A stretch of 64,000 nt of DNA from Bosea sp. 29B (GTDB taxonomy: Bacteria; Pseudomonadota; Alphaproteobacteria; Rhizobiales; Beijerinckiaceae). The stretch lies in the NCBI RefSeq assembly GCF_902506165.1, contig NZ_LR733817.1, positions 4,311,027-4,375,026 on the forward strand. Direction: 5' to 3'. This document shows, piece by piece, positions 34,442-44,428 of the stretch (the first letter of the stretch is position 1; the number at the start of each line of letters is the position of its first letter). The notes beneath the pieces are model-generated. The model did no database searches. It saw only the letters and a program-made list of their open reading frames with translations, and was not told the DNA's origin. Both the position numbers and the translations under genes were made by a program.

Positions 34442-34652
34442 CCCCTCTCCCGGATGGGAGAGGGCAGGGGTGAGGGCGCGCGCGACCTTTCCGTCATGCT
34501 CGCCCTTGTGGTGAGCATCCACGTCTTGAACACCGCGTTTGCCAAAGGAAGACGTGGATGGCCGGGACAAGCCCGACCATGACGGAAAGGTCTGCGCGAC
34601 CCCTCATCCGGCCCTTCGGGCCACCTTCTCCCGCAAGGAGAGGGGGGCGCTC
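34442..34652. repeat. Composite palindromic repeat split by a second element
   Basis: The outer element has arms CCCCTCTCCCGGATGGGAGA...GGGGTGAGGG on the left and CCCCTCATCCGGC...CCACCTTCTCCCGCAAGGAG on the right, a widespread Hyphomicrobiales intergenic palindrome. Its centre is occupied by the 91-bp element at 34493-34583 flanked by GCGCGACCTTTCC / GGAAAGGTCTGCGCG. It fills most of the 359-bp gap 34292-34650 between the M20 and transglycosylase genes; no gene is visible there. Confidence 0.75.
34493..34583 (-). repeat. 91-bp GTCAT...ATGAC element, type B, copy 1 (inverted)
   Basis: Bounded by GTCAT/ATGAC. Its reverse complement matches 50464-50554 over all 91 positions with 8 differences. 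It contains two hairpins: GGTCGGG-cttgt-CCCGGCC-like and ATGCTC(A/G)CC-acaa-GGGCGAGCAT. No coding potential. It looks like a short non-autonomous mobile or structured repeat. Confidence 0.85.
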
Positions 34653-36789
34653 AATCCCGCTTGCCGCCCCGTTTCAGATCGTAGTCGATCATATAGGCGG
34701 TGCGCTGGTTGAGGCGCTGGCGGTAGACCTGCAGGTTCTCCATCACCCGCTGGACGTAATTGCGCGTCTCGGTGAAGGAGATGCGCTCGACCCAGTCAAC
34801 GGCGTCGACCTCGGGCGTGCGCGGATCACCATAGGCTGCGATCCATTTCTTCACATTGCCCGAGCCGGCATTGTAGGCGGCGAAGGTCAGGATATAGGAG
34901 CCGCGCCAGTCGCCGAGCAGGTCGTTGAGATGGGCCGCGCCCATCTTGGCCGAATAGAGCGGGTCCTTCGTCAGCTTGTCGAGCTCGAAGGGCAGTTGCG
35001 CCCGCCGCGCCGTCTCGCGCGCCGTCGCCGGCATCATCTGCATCAGGCCGAGCGCACCGGCATGCGAGACCGCAGCCGGATCGAAGGCGCTCTCCTGACG
35101 GGCGATGGCGTGGACGATGGCACGCTCCATCGGATCGCCCACCGACGGGAATTCCGGCACGCCGAAGGTCGGGAAGGCGGCCTCGTCGAGCGGGAAGCCG
35201 CGCTGCAACGCGATCTTGCCGATGGTGAGCAGCGTCTTGGCGTCGCCGCGCTGGCGGGCGATGTCGGCGATCGCCTCGAGCGCGGCGGCATCGTGCAGGC
35301 GCTGCGACAGGTCGATCAGCAATTGCCCGGCGAGATCGGGCGCCTCGATCGCATAGAGCAGCTTCGCGGCCTTGAAGCCGGGCAGATGCGCCAGCGGCGC
35401 TGCTATGGTGCGCCGGACCGGTAGATCGATGAGCCCGAGCCGGGCGCGGGCGAGCTGGCCGTAATAGGCGACCGGGTGCTCGGCGGCGCGGCTGTAGAAG
35501 GTCTTCGCGTTGTCGGCCTTGCCGAGCGCATCGGCAGCGCGGCCTTGCCAATAGGCGGCGCGCGCCACCGAGATCGGCGTCTCCGCAATCTTGGCGGCTT
35601 CGGCGAAATGCTTCGCTGCCCGCTCGGCATCCTTCTCGAAGCGCAGGGCGATCCAGCCGGCATGCCATTCGGCGTCGATGCGCTCGGCCGTGTCCTCGGC
35701 GCCATGGCCGGAGGCGACCGCATAGGCGCCCTTGGCGTCGCCTTCGTCGAGCAGCTTGCGGGCGATCAGGCGACGTTCCTCCCACCAGCCATCGCCGTCG
35801 CCGAGCACGGCCGGATCGCGCGGCACCTCGGCGATCGCCTTGGCGGCATCGGCCGGCTTGCCGGAGCGGCGGGCCTGCTGCGCCTGCAGGAAGGCGAAGG
35901 AGATGTCCTTCTTGAGGGGCGCCGGCACGGCGTCGATCTGCTTCTGCGCGATCGGCCCCTTGGCCTTGGCGCTGGCGAGCCGGACCTTGGCCAGGGCGAC
36001 ATAGTCCTGCGAGACGCGGGCGGCATTGCGCAGCGCTTCCTCGCTCTTTCCGGCGAAGAGATAGCGTTCGGTGCGCAAGCGGTGGTCGGCGGTGGTCAGC
36101 TTGTCGCCGAAATTGTCGAGCACGATCTTTTCGAGCCCGGCGCCGAGATGGTCCTTGAGCCAGGTCCGGCGCGCGAGCGCCAGCGCTTCGTCCTGGCGGC
36201 CCTCGGCGGCCAGCGCACGGGCGAGTGCAACGCGCCCGGCCGGGCTGATCGGCTCGCGGCCATGGAAGAAGGCGCGGACGATCTCGGGTGAGCGCCGGTC
36301 GTTGACCAGTGCCGCTTCGGCCCGCCGGCGGAACGGCGTCGTGCCGGGATAGTTCGGGAAGGCGTCGAGGAATTCGGCGATGCGCTCGAAGCTGACGACA
36401 TTGGACAGGCTGCGCAGCGCCACCCATTCCAGCATGCCGCGCACCGCCTTGTCGTCGATGCCGCGGGCGATGGCATCGCCATCCTCGAGCTTGCCGGCGC
36501 GGTAGGCTGCGACTGCCTTCTTCAGCGGTTCGAGGTCGATGCGCTCTTCCGGCCGGACGATCGTGGCCGGTGGCACGGGCGATACGGGCGGCTCGGTCTG
36601 CGGCGCGAGCGAGGCCGTCACGCCGACATCGACGCTCGCAGGTCCGGTATCGTCGCTCGTATTGACGCGCGCCAGGCGCTCGATCTGCAATGGATGCGAG
36701 CCGTCAGGGCCCGCGGAGCAGGGTCCGGCAGTCACCAGAATGAGCGTCAGGCCGGCTCCAAAGAACCGTCGGCCCGGCGATATCGCCAT
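34651..36789 (-). CDS. Soluble lytic murein transglycosylase (Slt-type)
   Basis: About 712 residues (ATG 36789; ATGs at 36798 and 36810 are alternatives). Signal peptide GRRFFGAGLTLILVTAGPCSAG. A long alpha-helical superhelical region (about 90-540) precedes a C-terminal SLT domain with the catalytic glutamate in RQESAFDPAAVSHAGALGLMQMMPATA (Glu near residue 566) and the AAYNAGSGNVKKW motif. It cleaves glycan strands of peptidoglycan in the periplasm to 1,6-anhydro products. Divergent from dapA, a conserved arrangement in this order. Confidence 0.92.
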   Translation of the reverse strand: MAISPGRRFFGAGLTLILVTAGPCSAGPDGSHPLQIERLARVNTSDDTGPASVDVGVTASLAPQTEPPVSPVPPATIVRPEERIDLEPLKKAVAAYRAGKLEDGDAIARGIDDKAVRGMLEWVALRSLSNVVSFERIAEFLDAFPNYPGTTPFRRRAEAALVNDRRSPEIVRAFFHGREPISPAGRVALARALAAEGRQDEALALARRTWLKDHLGAGLEKIVLDNFGDKLTTADHRLRTERYLFAGKSEEALRNAARVSQDYVALAKVRLASAKAKGPIAQKQIDAVPAPLKKDISFAFLQAQQARRSGKPADAAKAIAEVPRDPAVLGDGDGWWEERRLIARKLLDEGDAKGAYAVASGHGAEDTAERIDAEWHAGWIALRFEKDAERAAKHFAEAAKIAETPISVARAAYWQGRAADALGKADNAKTFYSRAAEHPVAYYGQLARARLGLIDLPVRRTIAAPLAHLPGFKAAKLLYAIEAPDLAGQLLIDLSQRLHDAAALEAIADIARQRGDAKTLLTIGKIALQRGFPLDEAAFPTFGVPEFPSVGDPMERAIVHAIARQESAFDPAAVSHAGALGLMQMMPATARETARRAQLPFELDKLTKDPLYSAKMGAAHLNDLLGDWRGSYILTFAAYNAGSGNVKKWIAAYGDPRTPEVDAVDWVERISFTETRNYVQRVMENLQVYRQRLNQRTAYMIDYDLKRGGKRD

Positions 36790-36969
36790 GTGAGGCATCC
36801 CCCCAAGCAAGCCGGATCGTAGCAGTAGGCCATGCTCCCGCAGGGAGCTTTATGAAGTCCTAACCATGCCGCCACGATTTTTGATGGGTTGCCGGCTTTG
36901 CGGACTGCAGCTGAAAGGCTATGTCTGTCGCCCGTTTCACGCTGAACTTTGTCGTTTTCAGGACCGTCC

Positions 36970-37863
36970 ATGACCAAGCATGCGCCACTCACCGGTTCGA
37001 TGCCCGCGCTGGTGACGCCGTTCAAGGGCGGAAAGATCGACGAAGCGACGCTACGCGCCCTGGTCGACTGGCAGATTGAGAGCGGCTCGACCGGGCTGGT
37101 TCCGGTCGGCACCACCGGCGAGAGCCCGACGCTGAGCCATGACGAGCACGGCCGCGTCACCGAGATCGTCCTCGACCAGGCCAAGGGCAGGGTGCCGGTC
37201 ATCGCCGGCGCCGGCTCGAACAACACCACCGAGGCGATCTCGCTGGCAAAGCACGCCGAGAAGGCGGGCGCCCAGGCCGTGCTCGTGGTCACGCCCTATT
37301 ACAACAAGCCGACGCAAGAAGGCATGTATCAGCACTTCAAGGCGGTGAACGATGCGATCGGCATTCCGATCATCATCTACAACATCCCGCCGCGCTCGGT
37401 GGTTGACATGTCGGTCGAGACGATGGCGCGCCTCTACGAGCTGAAGAACATCGCTGGCGTGAAGGACGCGACCGCCAATCTCGCGCGCGTCTCGCTGCAG
37501 CGCCATGTGCTCGGCCCCGATTTCATCCAGCTCTCGGGCGAGGACATGACTGCGCTGGCCTATATGGCTGCCGGCGGCCATGGCTGCATCTCGGTCGTCG
37601 CCAATGTCGCGCCCAAGCTCTGCGCCGACCTGATGGCTTGCGCCCTCAAGGGCGACTATGCCGGCGCGCTGAAGATCCAGGACCGGCTGGTGCCACTGCA
37701 CGACGCCGTCTTCAAGGAGCCTGGTCTCGCCGGCGCCAAGCATGGCCTGAAGCGCCTCGGCCGGATCGAGGAAGAACTCCGCCTGCCGTTGATGCCGGTT
37801 ACGGCGGCGACCGGCGACGTCATCCGCAGCGCCATGGTTCACGCCGGCCTGTTGAATGCTTAA
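36970..37863 (+). CDS. dapA: 4-hydroxy-tetrahydrodipicolinate synthase
   Basis: 297 residues. It condenses pyruvate with aspartate semialdehyde in the lysine/diaminopimelate pathway. The Schiff-base lysine K165 is in [14 protein letters not shown], the catalytic tyrosine Y137 in [13 protein letters not shown], and the [10 protein letters not shown] loop is intact. The ATG at 36970 gives the standard N-terminus; an upstream ATG at 36949 is less likely. Followed 52 bp later by smpB. Confidence 0.95.
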   Translation: MTKHAPLTGSMPALVTPFKGGKIDEATLRALVDWQIESGSTGLVPVGTTGESPTLSHDEHGRVTEIVLDQAKGRVPVIAGAGSNNTTEAISLAKHAEKAGAQAVLVVTPYYNKPTQEGMYQHFKAVNDAIGIPIIIYNIPPRSVVDMSVETMARLYELKNIAGVKDATANLARVSLQRHVLGPDFIQLSGEDMTALAYMAAGGHGCISVVANVAPKLCADLMACALKGDYAGALKIQDRLVPLHDAVFKEPGLAGAKHGLKRLGRIEEELRLPLMPVTAATGDVIRSAMVHAGLLNA

Positions 37864-37915
37864 GTGAGGTGATCGGCGTCGCGGTCTCGCGAGCGCCGGT
37901 TGCCGGAGAGTTTCG

Positions 37916-38389
37916 ATGAGCAAGCCAGATCCAGAGCGCTACAAGCTTGCGGCCGATAACCGCAAGGCGCGCTACAACTATGCCATCACCGAGACACTCG
38001 AAGCCGGCATCGCCCTGCAGGGCACCGAGATCAAGTCGCTGCGCGGCGGCCGGGCGACGATCGGCGAGAGCTATGCCGGGCCGATGGGCACCGAGCTCTT
38101 CCTGTTCAACGCCCATATCCCGGAATATCTCGAAGCCAACCGCTTCAACCATGATGTCCGCCGGCCGCGTAAGCTGCTGCTGCACCGCCGCCAGATCGAC
38201 AAGCTGATGGGCGCGATCCAGCGCGAGGGCTACACCGTCATCCCGCTCAAGGTCTATTTCAACGACAAGGGCCGGGCGAAGGTCGAGCTCGGCCTCGGCA
38301 AGGGCAAGAAACTGCACGACAAGCGCGAGACCGAGAAGGCCCGCGACTGGAACCGCGACAAGGCGCGCATCCTGAAGACGGGGGGGTAG
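37916..38389 (+). CDS. smpB: SsrA-binding protein SmpB
   Basis: 157 residues. It binds tmRNA and delivers it to stalled ribosomes for trans-translation. Recognised from [29 protein letters not shown], the central ESYAG...AHIPEY and [19 protein letters not shown], and the basic C-terminal tail [25 protein letters not shown] that enters the decoding site. tmRNA itself is not in the window. Confidence 0.96.
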   Translation: MSKPDPERYKLAADNRKARYNYAITETLEAGIALQGTEIKSLRGGRATIGESYAGPMGTELFLFNAHIPEYLEANRFNHDVRRPRKLLLHRRQIDKLMGAIQREGYTVIPLKVYFNDKGRAKVELGLGKGKKLHDKRETEKARDWNRDKARILKTGG

Positions 38390-38404
38390 GCGCCAAATCC
38401 CGGT

Positions 38405-38794
38405 CTATCCGGCGGTCAGCCCGTCAGGCTCGACGAAACTTCCCTCTGGCGCCGGGTGGGGCAGCGACCAGCCGAAATAGACCTCGACCGCGGAAATCTT
38501 GCCGTTTCGGATCGTCATGATCTCGGTGTTGCGAAAGCCCTTGCCGTCGAGGCCTTCGCCCTCATAGGTCACGAAGACCGTCTCGCCGATCGCGATGAGG
38601 TGCTTGAACGTGCAGGCGCGGATGCGTTCGCTGTTCGGCCAGCAGCGTTCGAAATAAGTCGCGCGATCGAGGCGATTGTCGAGCGGGCTGGTGAAATGGA
38701 AATCCTCGTCGAGCAGGGCTTCGATCGCTGCCCGATCCTTGTCGACATAAGCTTGATAGCAGGCGCGCGCGATCTCGCTGGCGTAATCCGACAT
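38405..38794 (-). CDS. NTF2-like/SnoaL-like domain protein
   Basis: 129 residues with the NTF2-like cone fold pattern: N-terminal helix EIARACYQAYVDKDRAAIEALLDEDFHFTSPLD, then DRATYFERCWPNSERI and strands FVTYEGEGLDGKGFRNTEIMTIRNGKISAVEVYFGW. Such proteins are small cytosolic enzymes or ligand binders; no function can be assigned. Tail-to-tail with smpB, 15 bp apart. Confidence 0.75.
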   Translation of the reverse strand: MSDYASEIARACYQAYVDKDRAAIEALLDEDFHFTSPLDNRLDRATYFERCWPNSERIRACTFKHLIAIGETVFVTYEGEGLDGKGFRNTEIMTIRNGKISAVEVYFGWSLPHPAPEGSFVEPDGLTAG

Positions 38795-38855
38795 GAACTG
38801 CCCCTCATTTCCCCATTACAACCGTAACGGGAAAGGTCGGGGCAGGTTCCGTCTG

Positions 38856-39578
<723 letters not shown>

Positions 39579-39696
39579 GGCGTGCCCTCCGGGTGTCGTT
39601 GCGGAAACAGAGCTTGCGCGAGCCGCAGCTGCGGTCAAGTGCCCGCGGCTCAACGCCGCTGGTCCTCCATCGACAATGCGATAGGGCAGGGCAGGT

Positions 39697-40311
39697 TCAG
39701 CCCTCCGGCGGCTCGTCGCCTTGCCGGATGCCGTAACGCCGCTCCAGCCCCGGATTACCGGCGCCGGGAGCGCGCGCCGCGCGCTCGGCTGGGTCGCGTC
39801 CGACCTTCTGCATCAGGCTGGCGAGTTCGACGAATTCGTCGCATTGCCGGCGCAGATCGTCGGCGACCATCGGCGGATTGGTGTTGATGGTCGAGACCAC
39901 CGAGACCTTGACGCCCTTGCGCTGCACCGCCTCGACCAGCGGACGGAAATCGCCATCGCCGGAGAACAGGTAGATTTGGTCGAGATGGGGGGCGAGCTCG
40001 AGCATCTCGATGGCGAGCTCGATGTCCATGTTGCCCTTGACGCGCCGGCGGCCGGTCGCGTCGGTGAACTCCTTGGCCGCCTTGGTGACGACGCGGTAGC
40101 CGTTGTAGTCGAGCCAGTCGACCAGCGGTCTGATCGAGGTGTACTCTTCGCTTTCAACCAATGTCGTGAAGTAGAAGGCTCTGATCAGATTGCCACGTCC
40201 CTGGAATTCCTTGAGCAGGCGTCGATAGTCCATGTCGAAACCGAGCTGCTTCGACGTCGCATAGAGGTTAGCGCCGTCGATGAAGAGCGCGATGCGCGGT
40301 TCACCTGCCAT
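39697..40311 (-). CDS. NYN-domain (LabA/DUF88-like) protein
   Basis: 204 residues. The PIN-like NYN fold shows the acidic catalytic set: IALFIDGANLYATSKQLG, KGNMDIELAIEML and YLFSGDGDFRPLVEAVQRKGVKVSVV. The family comprises predicted RNases (LabA, Limkain-b1 related). The C-terminal 40 residues are polar and probably disordered. It is upstream of the SOD gene and downstream of era on the same strand, with a 177-bp gap (40312-40488) in which I see no gene. Confidence 0.85.
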   Translation of the reverse strand: MAGEPRIALFIDGANLYATSKQLGFDMDYRRLLKEFQGRGNLIRAFYFTTLVESEEYTSIRPLVDWLDYNGYRVVTKAAKEFTDATGRRRVKGNMDIELAIEMLELAPHLDQIYLFSGDGDFRPLVEAVQRKGVKVSVVSTINTNPPMVADDLRRQCDEFVELASLMQKVGRDPAERAARAPGAGNPGLERRYGIRQGDEPPEG

Positions 40312-40488
40312 ATAAATGGCTCCTGCTTAAATCGAGTCGATCAATAAGAATCGGCACGGATCTAGGTCGAATAATGTCAGGCTGACGCTCCAAATCGAGC
40401 GGTCCTTCGGCGTTTATGTGGTGAATGTGGCGTACCGCGCAAGATTGGGAGCAGATTTTACCATTTTCACGTGCGAGCGCTGCAATAT

Positions 40489-41400
40489 TCAGCTTTTTGG
40501 AAAGTCCAATCCCATCTCGCGATAGCGCTCCGGATCGTCGCTCCAATTCTCGCGGACCTTGACGAAAAGGAAGAGGTGGACCTTCGCCTCGGCCGCTTCG
40601 GCGATCTCGACGCGCGCCTTCTGGCCGATCGCCTTGATCGTCTGGCCGCCTTCGCCGAGCACGATCTTCCGCTGGCCCTCGCGCTCGACATAGATCGTCT
40701 GCTCGATCCGGACCGAGCCGTCCGGGCGCTGCTGCCAGCTCTCGGTCTCGACGGTCGAGCGATAGGGCAGCTCGTCGTGCAGCCGCTCGAATATCTTCTC
40801 GCGGGTGATCTCGGCGGCGAGGAAGCGCAGCGGCGCATCCGAGATCTGATCCTCCGGATAGAGCCAGGGGCCGGGCTTCAGCCGGGTCTCGAGCCAGCTG
40901 AGGATATCCTTGACGCCATAGCCGGTCAGCGCCGCGACCATGAAGGTCGTCTCGAATTTGGACTGCTCGTTCACCGCTGCGGTGATGGCGAGCAGCTTCT
41001 CCTTCGGGATCGTATCGATCTTGTTGAGGATCAGGAACTTCGGCTGCTTCAGCTGGGCGAGCCTTTCCAGCAGCGCGGTGTTCTCCTCATGGTCGAAGCG
41101 GCCGACATCGATCAGCACGCCGATCAGGTCGGCATCGGTCGCCCCGCCCCAGGCACTCGTCACCATGGCGCGGTCGAGCCGCCGCTTGGGCGCGAAGATG
41201 CCGGGCGTGTCGACGAAGATGATCTGTGTCGGGCCGGAGAGGGCGATGCCGCGCACCTGCGTGCGCGTCGTCTGCACCTTGCGCGAGACGATCGAGATCT
41301 TGGCGCCGACGAGCTGGTTGAGCAGCGTCGACTTGCCGGCATTGGGCGCGCCGATCAGCGCGACGAAGCCGCAGCGGGTCTGCTGGTCATTCTCAGCCAT
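40489..41400 (-). CDS. era: GTPase Era
   Basis: 303 residues. G1 IGAPNAGKSTLLN, G2/G3 VQTTRTQVRG and VDTPGIF, G4 LNKID, and a C-terminal KH domain with the GEGGQTIKAIGQKARVEI motif that binds the 3' end of 16S rRNA. It assists 30S maturation at the membrane. The ATG at 41400 lies inside the rnc 3' end (8-bp overlap), giving translational coupling in lepB-rnc-era. Confidence 0.96.
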   Translation of the reverse strand: MAENDQQTRCGFVALIGAPNAGKSTLLNQLVGAKISIVSRKVQTTRTQVRGIALSGPTQIIFVDTPGIFAPKRRLDRAMVTSAWGGATDADLIGVLIDVGRFDHEENTALLERLAQLKQPKFLILNKIDTIPKEKLLAITAAVNEQSKFETTFMVAALTGYGVKDILSWLETRLKPGPWLYPEDQISDAPLRFLAAEITREKIFERLHDELPYRSTVETESWQQRPDGSVRIEQTIYVEREGQRKIVLGEGGQTIKAIGQKARVEIAEAAEAKVHLFLFVKVRENWSDDPERYREMGLDFPKS

Positions 41401-42124
41401 GGTCCGCTTCCGCCCCTTCGTTCCACAATCCCTGCCGCCGCAGGAAGGCTTCGGCCGCCGCCTGCTCGGCCAGCCGCTTCGAGCGGCCTTCGGCCTCTGC
41501 TTCGACCAATGAGCCGATCCGTACCGCGATACGGAAGATCGGCGCATGGTCGGGGCCGGAGCGGCCGCGCTCGGCATAGGTCGGCGTCGGATGGCCCTGG
41601 CCCTGCGCCCATTCCTGCAACGCGGTCTTGGCGTCGCGCAAGGGCGTCACCGGCGTCAGCAGCCGCTCGCCGAAGCCGGCCTCGACCAGCTTGCGCGCGG
41701 TATCATAGCCACCATCGATGAAGACGGCACCGATGATCGCCTCGCAGGCATCGGCCAGGATCGCCTTGTTCTTGCGCGCGCCCGAGAGAATCTCGCCCTC
41801 GCCGAGCCGCAAGTGCGGGCCGACGTCCCAGGCGCTCGCAACCGCCGCGCAGGTCTCCTTGCGGACCAAGTCGGCGAGGCGGCGCGACATGTCGCCTTCC
41901 TCGGCCTGCGGATAGGTGGTGAACAGCATGTCGGCGACCGAAAGGCCGAGCACGCGGTCGCCCAGGAATTCGAGCCGCTGATAGCTCGCGAGCCGGCGCG
42001 GATCGGCGCTCATATGAGTGAGCGCCGTCTCCAGCAGGGTCCGGTCGCGGAAGCGGTAGCCGAGCTTGTCCTCGAGCCGCGAGAGCTCGGGCAGCTTGCG
42101 GCCGCTATCGGTGGGCTTGCTCAC
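41393..42124 (-). CDS. rnc: Ribonuclease III
   Basis: 243 residues from a GTG at 42124 that overlaps the lepB stop (GTGA), preferred over the upstream start at 42169. The RNase III signature is YQRLEFLGDRVLGLSVADML, with the second acidic cluster in KAILADACEAIIGAVFIDGG. A C-terminal double-stranded RNA-binding domain runs from DAKTALQEWAQGQGHPTPTY to AEQAAAEAFLRR. It processes rRNA precursors and other duplex RNA. Confidence 0.96.
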   Translation of the reverse strand: MSKPTDSGRKLPELSRLEDKLGYRFRDRTLLETALTHMSADPRRLASYQRLEFLGDRVLGLSVADMLFTTYPQAEEGDMSRRLADLVRKETCAAVASAWDVGPHLRLGEGEILSGARKNKAILADACEAIIGAVFIDGGYDTARKLVEAGFGERLLTPVTPLRDAKTALQEWAQGQGHPTPTYAERGRSGPDHAPIFRIAVRIGSLVEAEAEGRSKRLAEQAAAEAFLRRQGLWNEGAEADHG

Positions 42125-42885
42125 TTGATCGTCGAGAACATGCGGTTCCAGCGCACCGTCCAGGGCCATTCCCAGATGCGCCAGGCCGACGCGCCCTCGT
42201 CGATCGAGAAGAAGATGATCTCGGCGCGGCCGACGAAGTTCTCGAACGGCACATAGCCGACGCTGCGGTCGCGCGAATCGAGCGAGTTGTCGCGATTGTC
42301 GCCCATCATGAAGAAGTGGCCGGCCGGCACCGTGAACACCGGGGTGTTGTCGAAGGTGCCGGTGTCGCCTTCACGCTCGATGATGCTGTGGCTAACCCCG
42401 TTCGGCAGGATCTCGCGATACTGGATCACGGGGGCGGATCGGCCCCAGGCGTCGGTGGTGACGAAATCGGCGATCCGCTCGCGCTTCACCGGCGCGTTGT
42501 TGATGTGGAGGATGCCGTCGATCATCTGGATGCGGTCGCCGGGCAGGCCGATGACGCGCTTGATGTAATCGGTCGATCCGTCGCTCGGCAGCTTGAACAC
42601 GGCGATGTCGCCGCGCTTCGGCTCGGCGGCCCAGACCCGGCCCTGGAACAGCGGCGGGCTGAACGGCATCGAGTGCTTCGAATAGCCGTAGGTGTATTTC
42701 GAGACGAACAGGTAATCGCCGATCAGCAGCGTCGGGATCAGCGAGCCCGAGGGGATGTTGAAGGGCTGGAACAGCAGGGTGCGGATCACGAGGGCGATGA
42801 GCAGCGCCTGGACGACGACCTTGATCGTCTCGAGGATGCCGCCTTCGTCCTTGGTCTTGTTCTTGATCTCGGCGTCGTTCGCCAC
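42121..42885 (-). CDS. lepB: Signal peptidase I
   Basis: 254 residues starting at GTG 42885 with AGGAG upstream. One N-terminal membrane helix (VVVQALLIALVIRTLLFQPF) precedes the catalytic serine (S48 in IPSGSLIPTL) and lysine (K109 in DYIKRVIGLPGD). The GDNRDNSLDSRDRSVGYVP box is present. It removes Sec/Tat signal peptides at the outer face of the inner membrane. First of three coupled genes lepB-rnc-era. Confidence 0.96.
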   Translation of the reverse strand: MANDAEIKNKTKDEGGILETIKVVVQALLIALVIRTLLFQPFNIPSGSLIPTLLIGDYLFVSKYTYGYSKHSMPFSPPLFQGRVWAAEPKRGDIAVFKLPSDGSTDYIKRVIGLPGDRIQMIDGILHINNAPVKRERIADFVTTDAWGRSAPVIQYREILPNGVSHSIIEREGDTGTFDNTPVFTVPAGHFFMMGDNRDNSLDSRDRSVGYVPFENFVGRAEIIFFSIDEGASAWRIWEWPWTVRWNRMFSTIK

Positions 42886-43225
42886 GCGGGGCTCCTGCTG
42901 GCTGCATTTCGCTTGCGCGGTCTAGCCGACTATCGTGTGTCGGACAACGCAGGCGCGGTCTGGCAAGTCAATATGGGCGGGATGGGCGACCGTTTCACCG
43001 GCCGAAGGCACCGCCGTGCCGATACTCCCATCGGCCGGCGCCGAAAAGCCCCCGGCGGTGTCTCCAGCGCAAGGCATCCCTGCTGGTGGTGCCAAGGGCA
43101 GTTCCGGCAACCCGCCGACGGGTAGCGAGGAAGCGCGGCCCATCACGACCTGTGGTGATGGCGCTGCCGCCCTGCATCGGCGCAGCCTGCCCCTGCGTCT
43201 GCGCCAGATTGACGCTGGATTGCGC

Positions 43226-43249
43226 TGCGATCACAGTCCTGTGATCGCA
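43226..43249. promoter_or_regulatory. Perfect 24-bp palindrome upstream of aqpZ
   Basis: Arms TGCGATCACAG and CTGTGATCGCA flank a TC centre, ending 18 bp before the aqpZ ATG. Likely an operator, or a hairpin overlapping the ribosome site, which is otherwise weak. The rest of the 382-bp gap 42886-43267 between lepB and aqpZ shows nothing gene-like. Confidence 0.6.
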
Positions 43250-43267
43250 ACCAAAGGGCGAATCGAG

Positions 43268-43978
43268 ATGAGCACGAGAAACTATGTCGCAGAGGTGATC
43301 GGTACCTTCTGGCTGACCTTCGCCGGCTGCGGCAGCGCCGTGATCGCGGCGGGCTTTCCGCAGGTCGGCATCGGGTTGCTTGGTGTATCTCTCGCGTTCG
43401 GTCTGACCGTCGTCACCATGGCCTATTCGATCGGCCATATCTCCGGCTGTCATCTCAACCCGGCCGTCACGATCGGCCTCGCCGCCGGCGGGCGCTTCCC
43501 GGCCGGCCAGGTGGTGCCCTACATCGTCGCCCAGGTCATCGGCGCCATCCTCGCCGCCACCGTGCTCTATTTCATCGCGGTCGGCGCGCCTGGTTTCGAT
43601 CTCGCCAAGGGCTTCGCCTCGAACGGCTATGGCGAGCATTCGCCCGGCAAATACGGCCTGGCCTCGGCCTTCCTGACCGAGGTGGTGATGACCATGATGT
43701 TCCTGTTCATCATCATGGGCGCGACCCATGGCAAGGCGCCGGCCGGTTTCGCGCCGCTCGCCATCGGCCTCGGCCTCGCCCTGATCCACCTGGTCAGCAT
43801 CCCGGTCACCAACACCTCGGTGAACCCGGCGCGTTCGACCGGCCCGGCGCTTTTCGTCGGTGGCTGGGCCCTGCAGCAGCTCTGGCTGTTCTGGCTGGCG
43901 CCGATCATCGGCGGCGTAATTGGCGGCGTCCTCTATCGCTGGCTGAGCGGCGAGTCGCAGGACCAGGTCACCGGCTGA
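43268..43978 (+). CDS. aqpZ: Aquaporin Z
   Basis: 236 residues, six transmembrane helices and two half-helices carrying the NPA boxes HLNPAVTIG and SVNPARSTG. The filter residues His (LIHLVSIP), Thr ([10 protein letters not shown]) and Arg (NPARST) fit a water-selective AqpZ rather than a glycerol channel. It conducts water across the inner membrane. It lies on the plus strand inside the otherwise minus-strand pdxJ-acpS-lepB-rnc-era cluster, behind a perfect palindrome, so it is independently controlled. Confidence 0.93.
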   Translation: MSTRNYVAEVIGTFWLTFAGCGSAVIAAGFPQVGIGLLGVSLAFGLTVVTMAYSIGHISGCHLNPAVTIGLAAGGRFPAGQVVPYIVAQVIGAILAATVLYFIAVGAPGFDLAKGFASNGYGEHSPGKYGLASAFLTEVVMTMMFLFIIMGATHGKAPAGFAPLAIGLGLALIHLVSIPVTNTSVNPARSTGPALFVGGWALQQLWLFWLAPIIGGVIGGVLYRWLSGESQDQVTG

Positions 43979-44014
43979 CCCCGGCGCCTGCCGCGCAATA
44001 TCCGCAACCCGAGG

Positions 44015-44419
44015 TCAGGCCTGGATCGGCCTGGCCTCGATCACGACGAAGGCCTGGGCCAAAGGCGGATCGTCGGTCAGCGAGACATGCACGACCGCCT
44101 CATGGCCCGGCGGTACCATCTGCGCGAGACGCGCCGCAGCGCCGCCGGTCAGCCGCATGGTCGGCCGCCCGCTCGGCAGGTTCACCACTTCCATGTCGCG
44201 CCAGAACACGCCGGACCTGATGCCGGTGCCGAGCGCCTTCGAGCAGGCCTCCTTGGCTGCGAAGCGACGGGCATAGGAGGCCGCGCGCGTGGCTCGGCGA
44301 TCGGATTTCGCCTGCTCGCCCGGAGTGAAGATGCGCTGCGTGAAGCGCTCGCCAAAGCGGGCGAGCGAGTTCTCGATGCGGCGGATGTCGCAGAGATCGG
44401 AGCCGATGCCGAGGATCAT
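44015..44419 (-). CDS. acpS: Holo-[acyl-carrier-protein] synthase
   Basis: 134 residues. It transfers 4'-phosphopantetheine from CoA to apo-ACP. The N-terminal [35 protein letters not shown] with the metal-binding Asp, and [28 protein letters not shown] with the catalytic Glu, are diagnostic. It starts 9 bp after the pdxJ stop, forming a pdxJ-acpS operon. Confidence 0.95.
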   Translation of the reverse strand: MILGIGSDLCDIRRIENSLARFGERFTQRIFTPGEQAKSDRRATRAASYARRFAAKEACSKALGTGIRSGVFWRDMEVVNLPSGRPTMRLTGGAAARLAQMVPPGHEAVVHVSLTDDPPLAQAFVVIEARPIQA

Positions 44420-44428
44420 TCCAGCGGT

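Noticed and set aside
34442..34652. CRISPR-like array
   Set aside because: The repeats are two nested palindromes, not regularly spaced direct repeats with unique spacers, and no cas gene is present.
40312..40488. Possible small RNA between era and the NYN gene
   Set aside because: No terminator-like stem with a T-tract and no promoter pair that I could defend.
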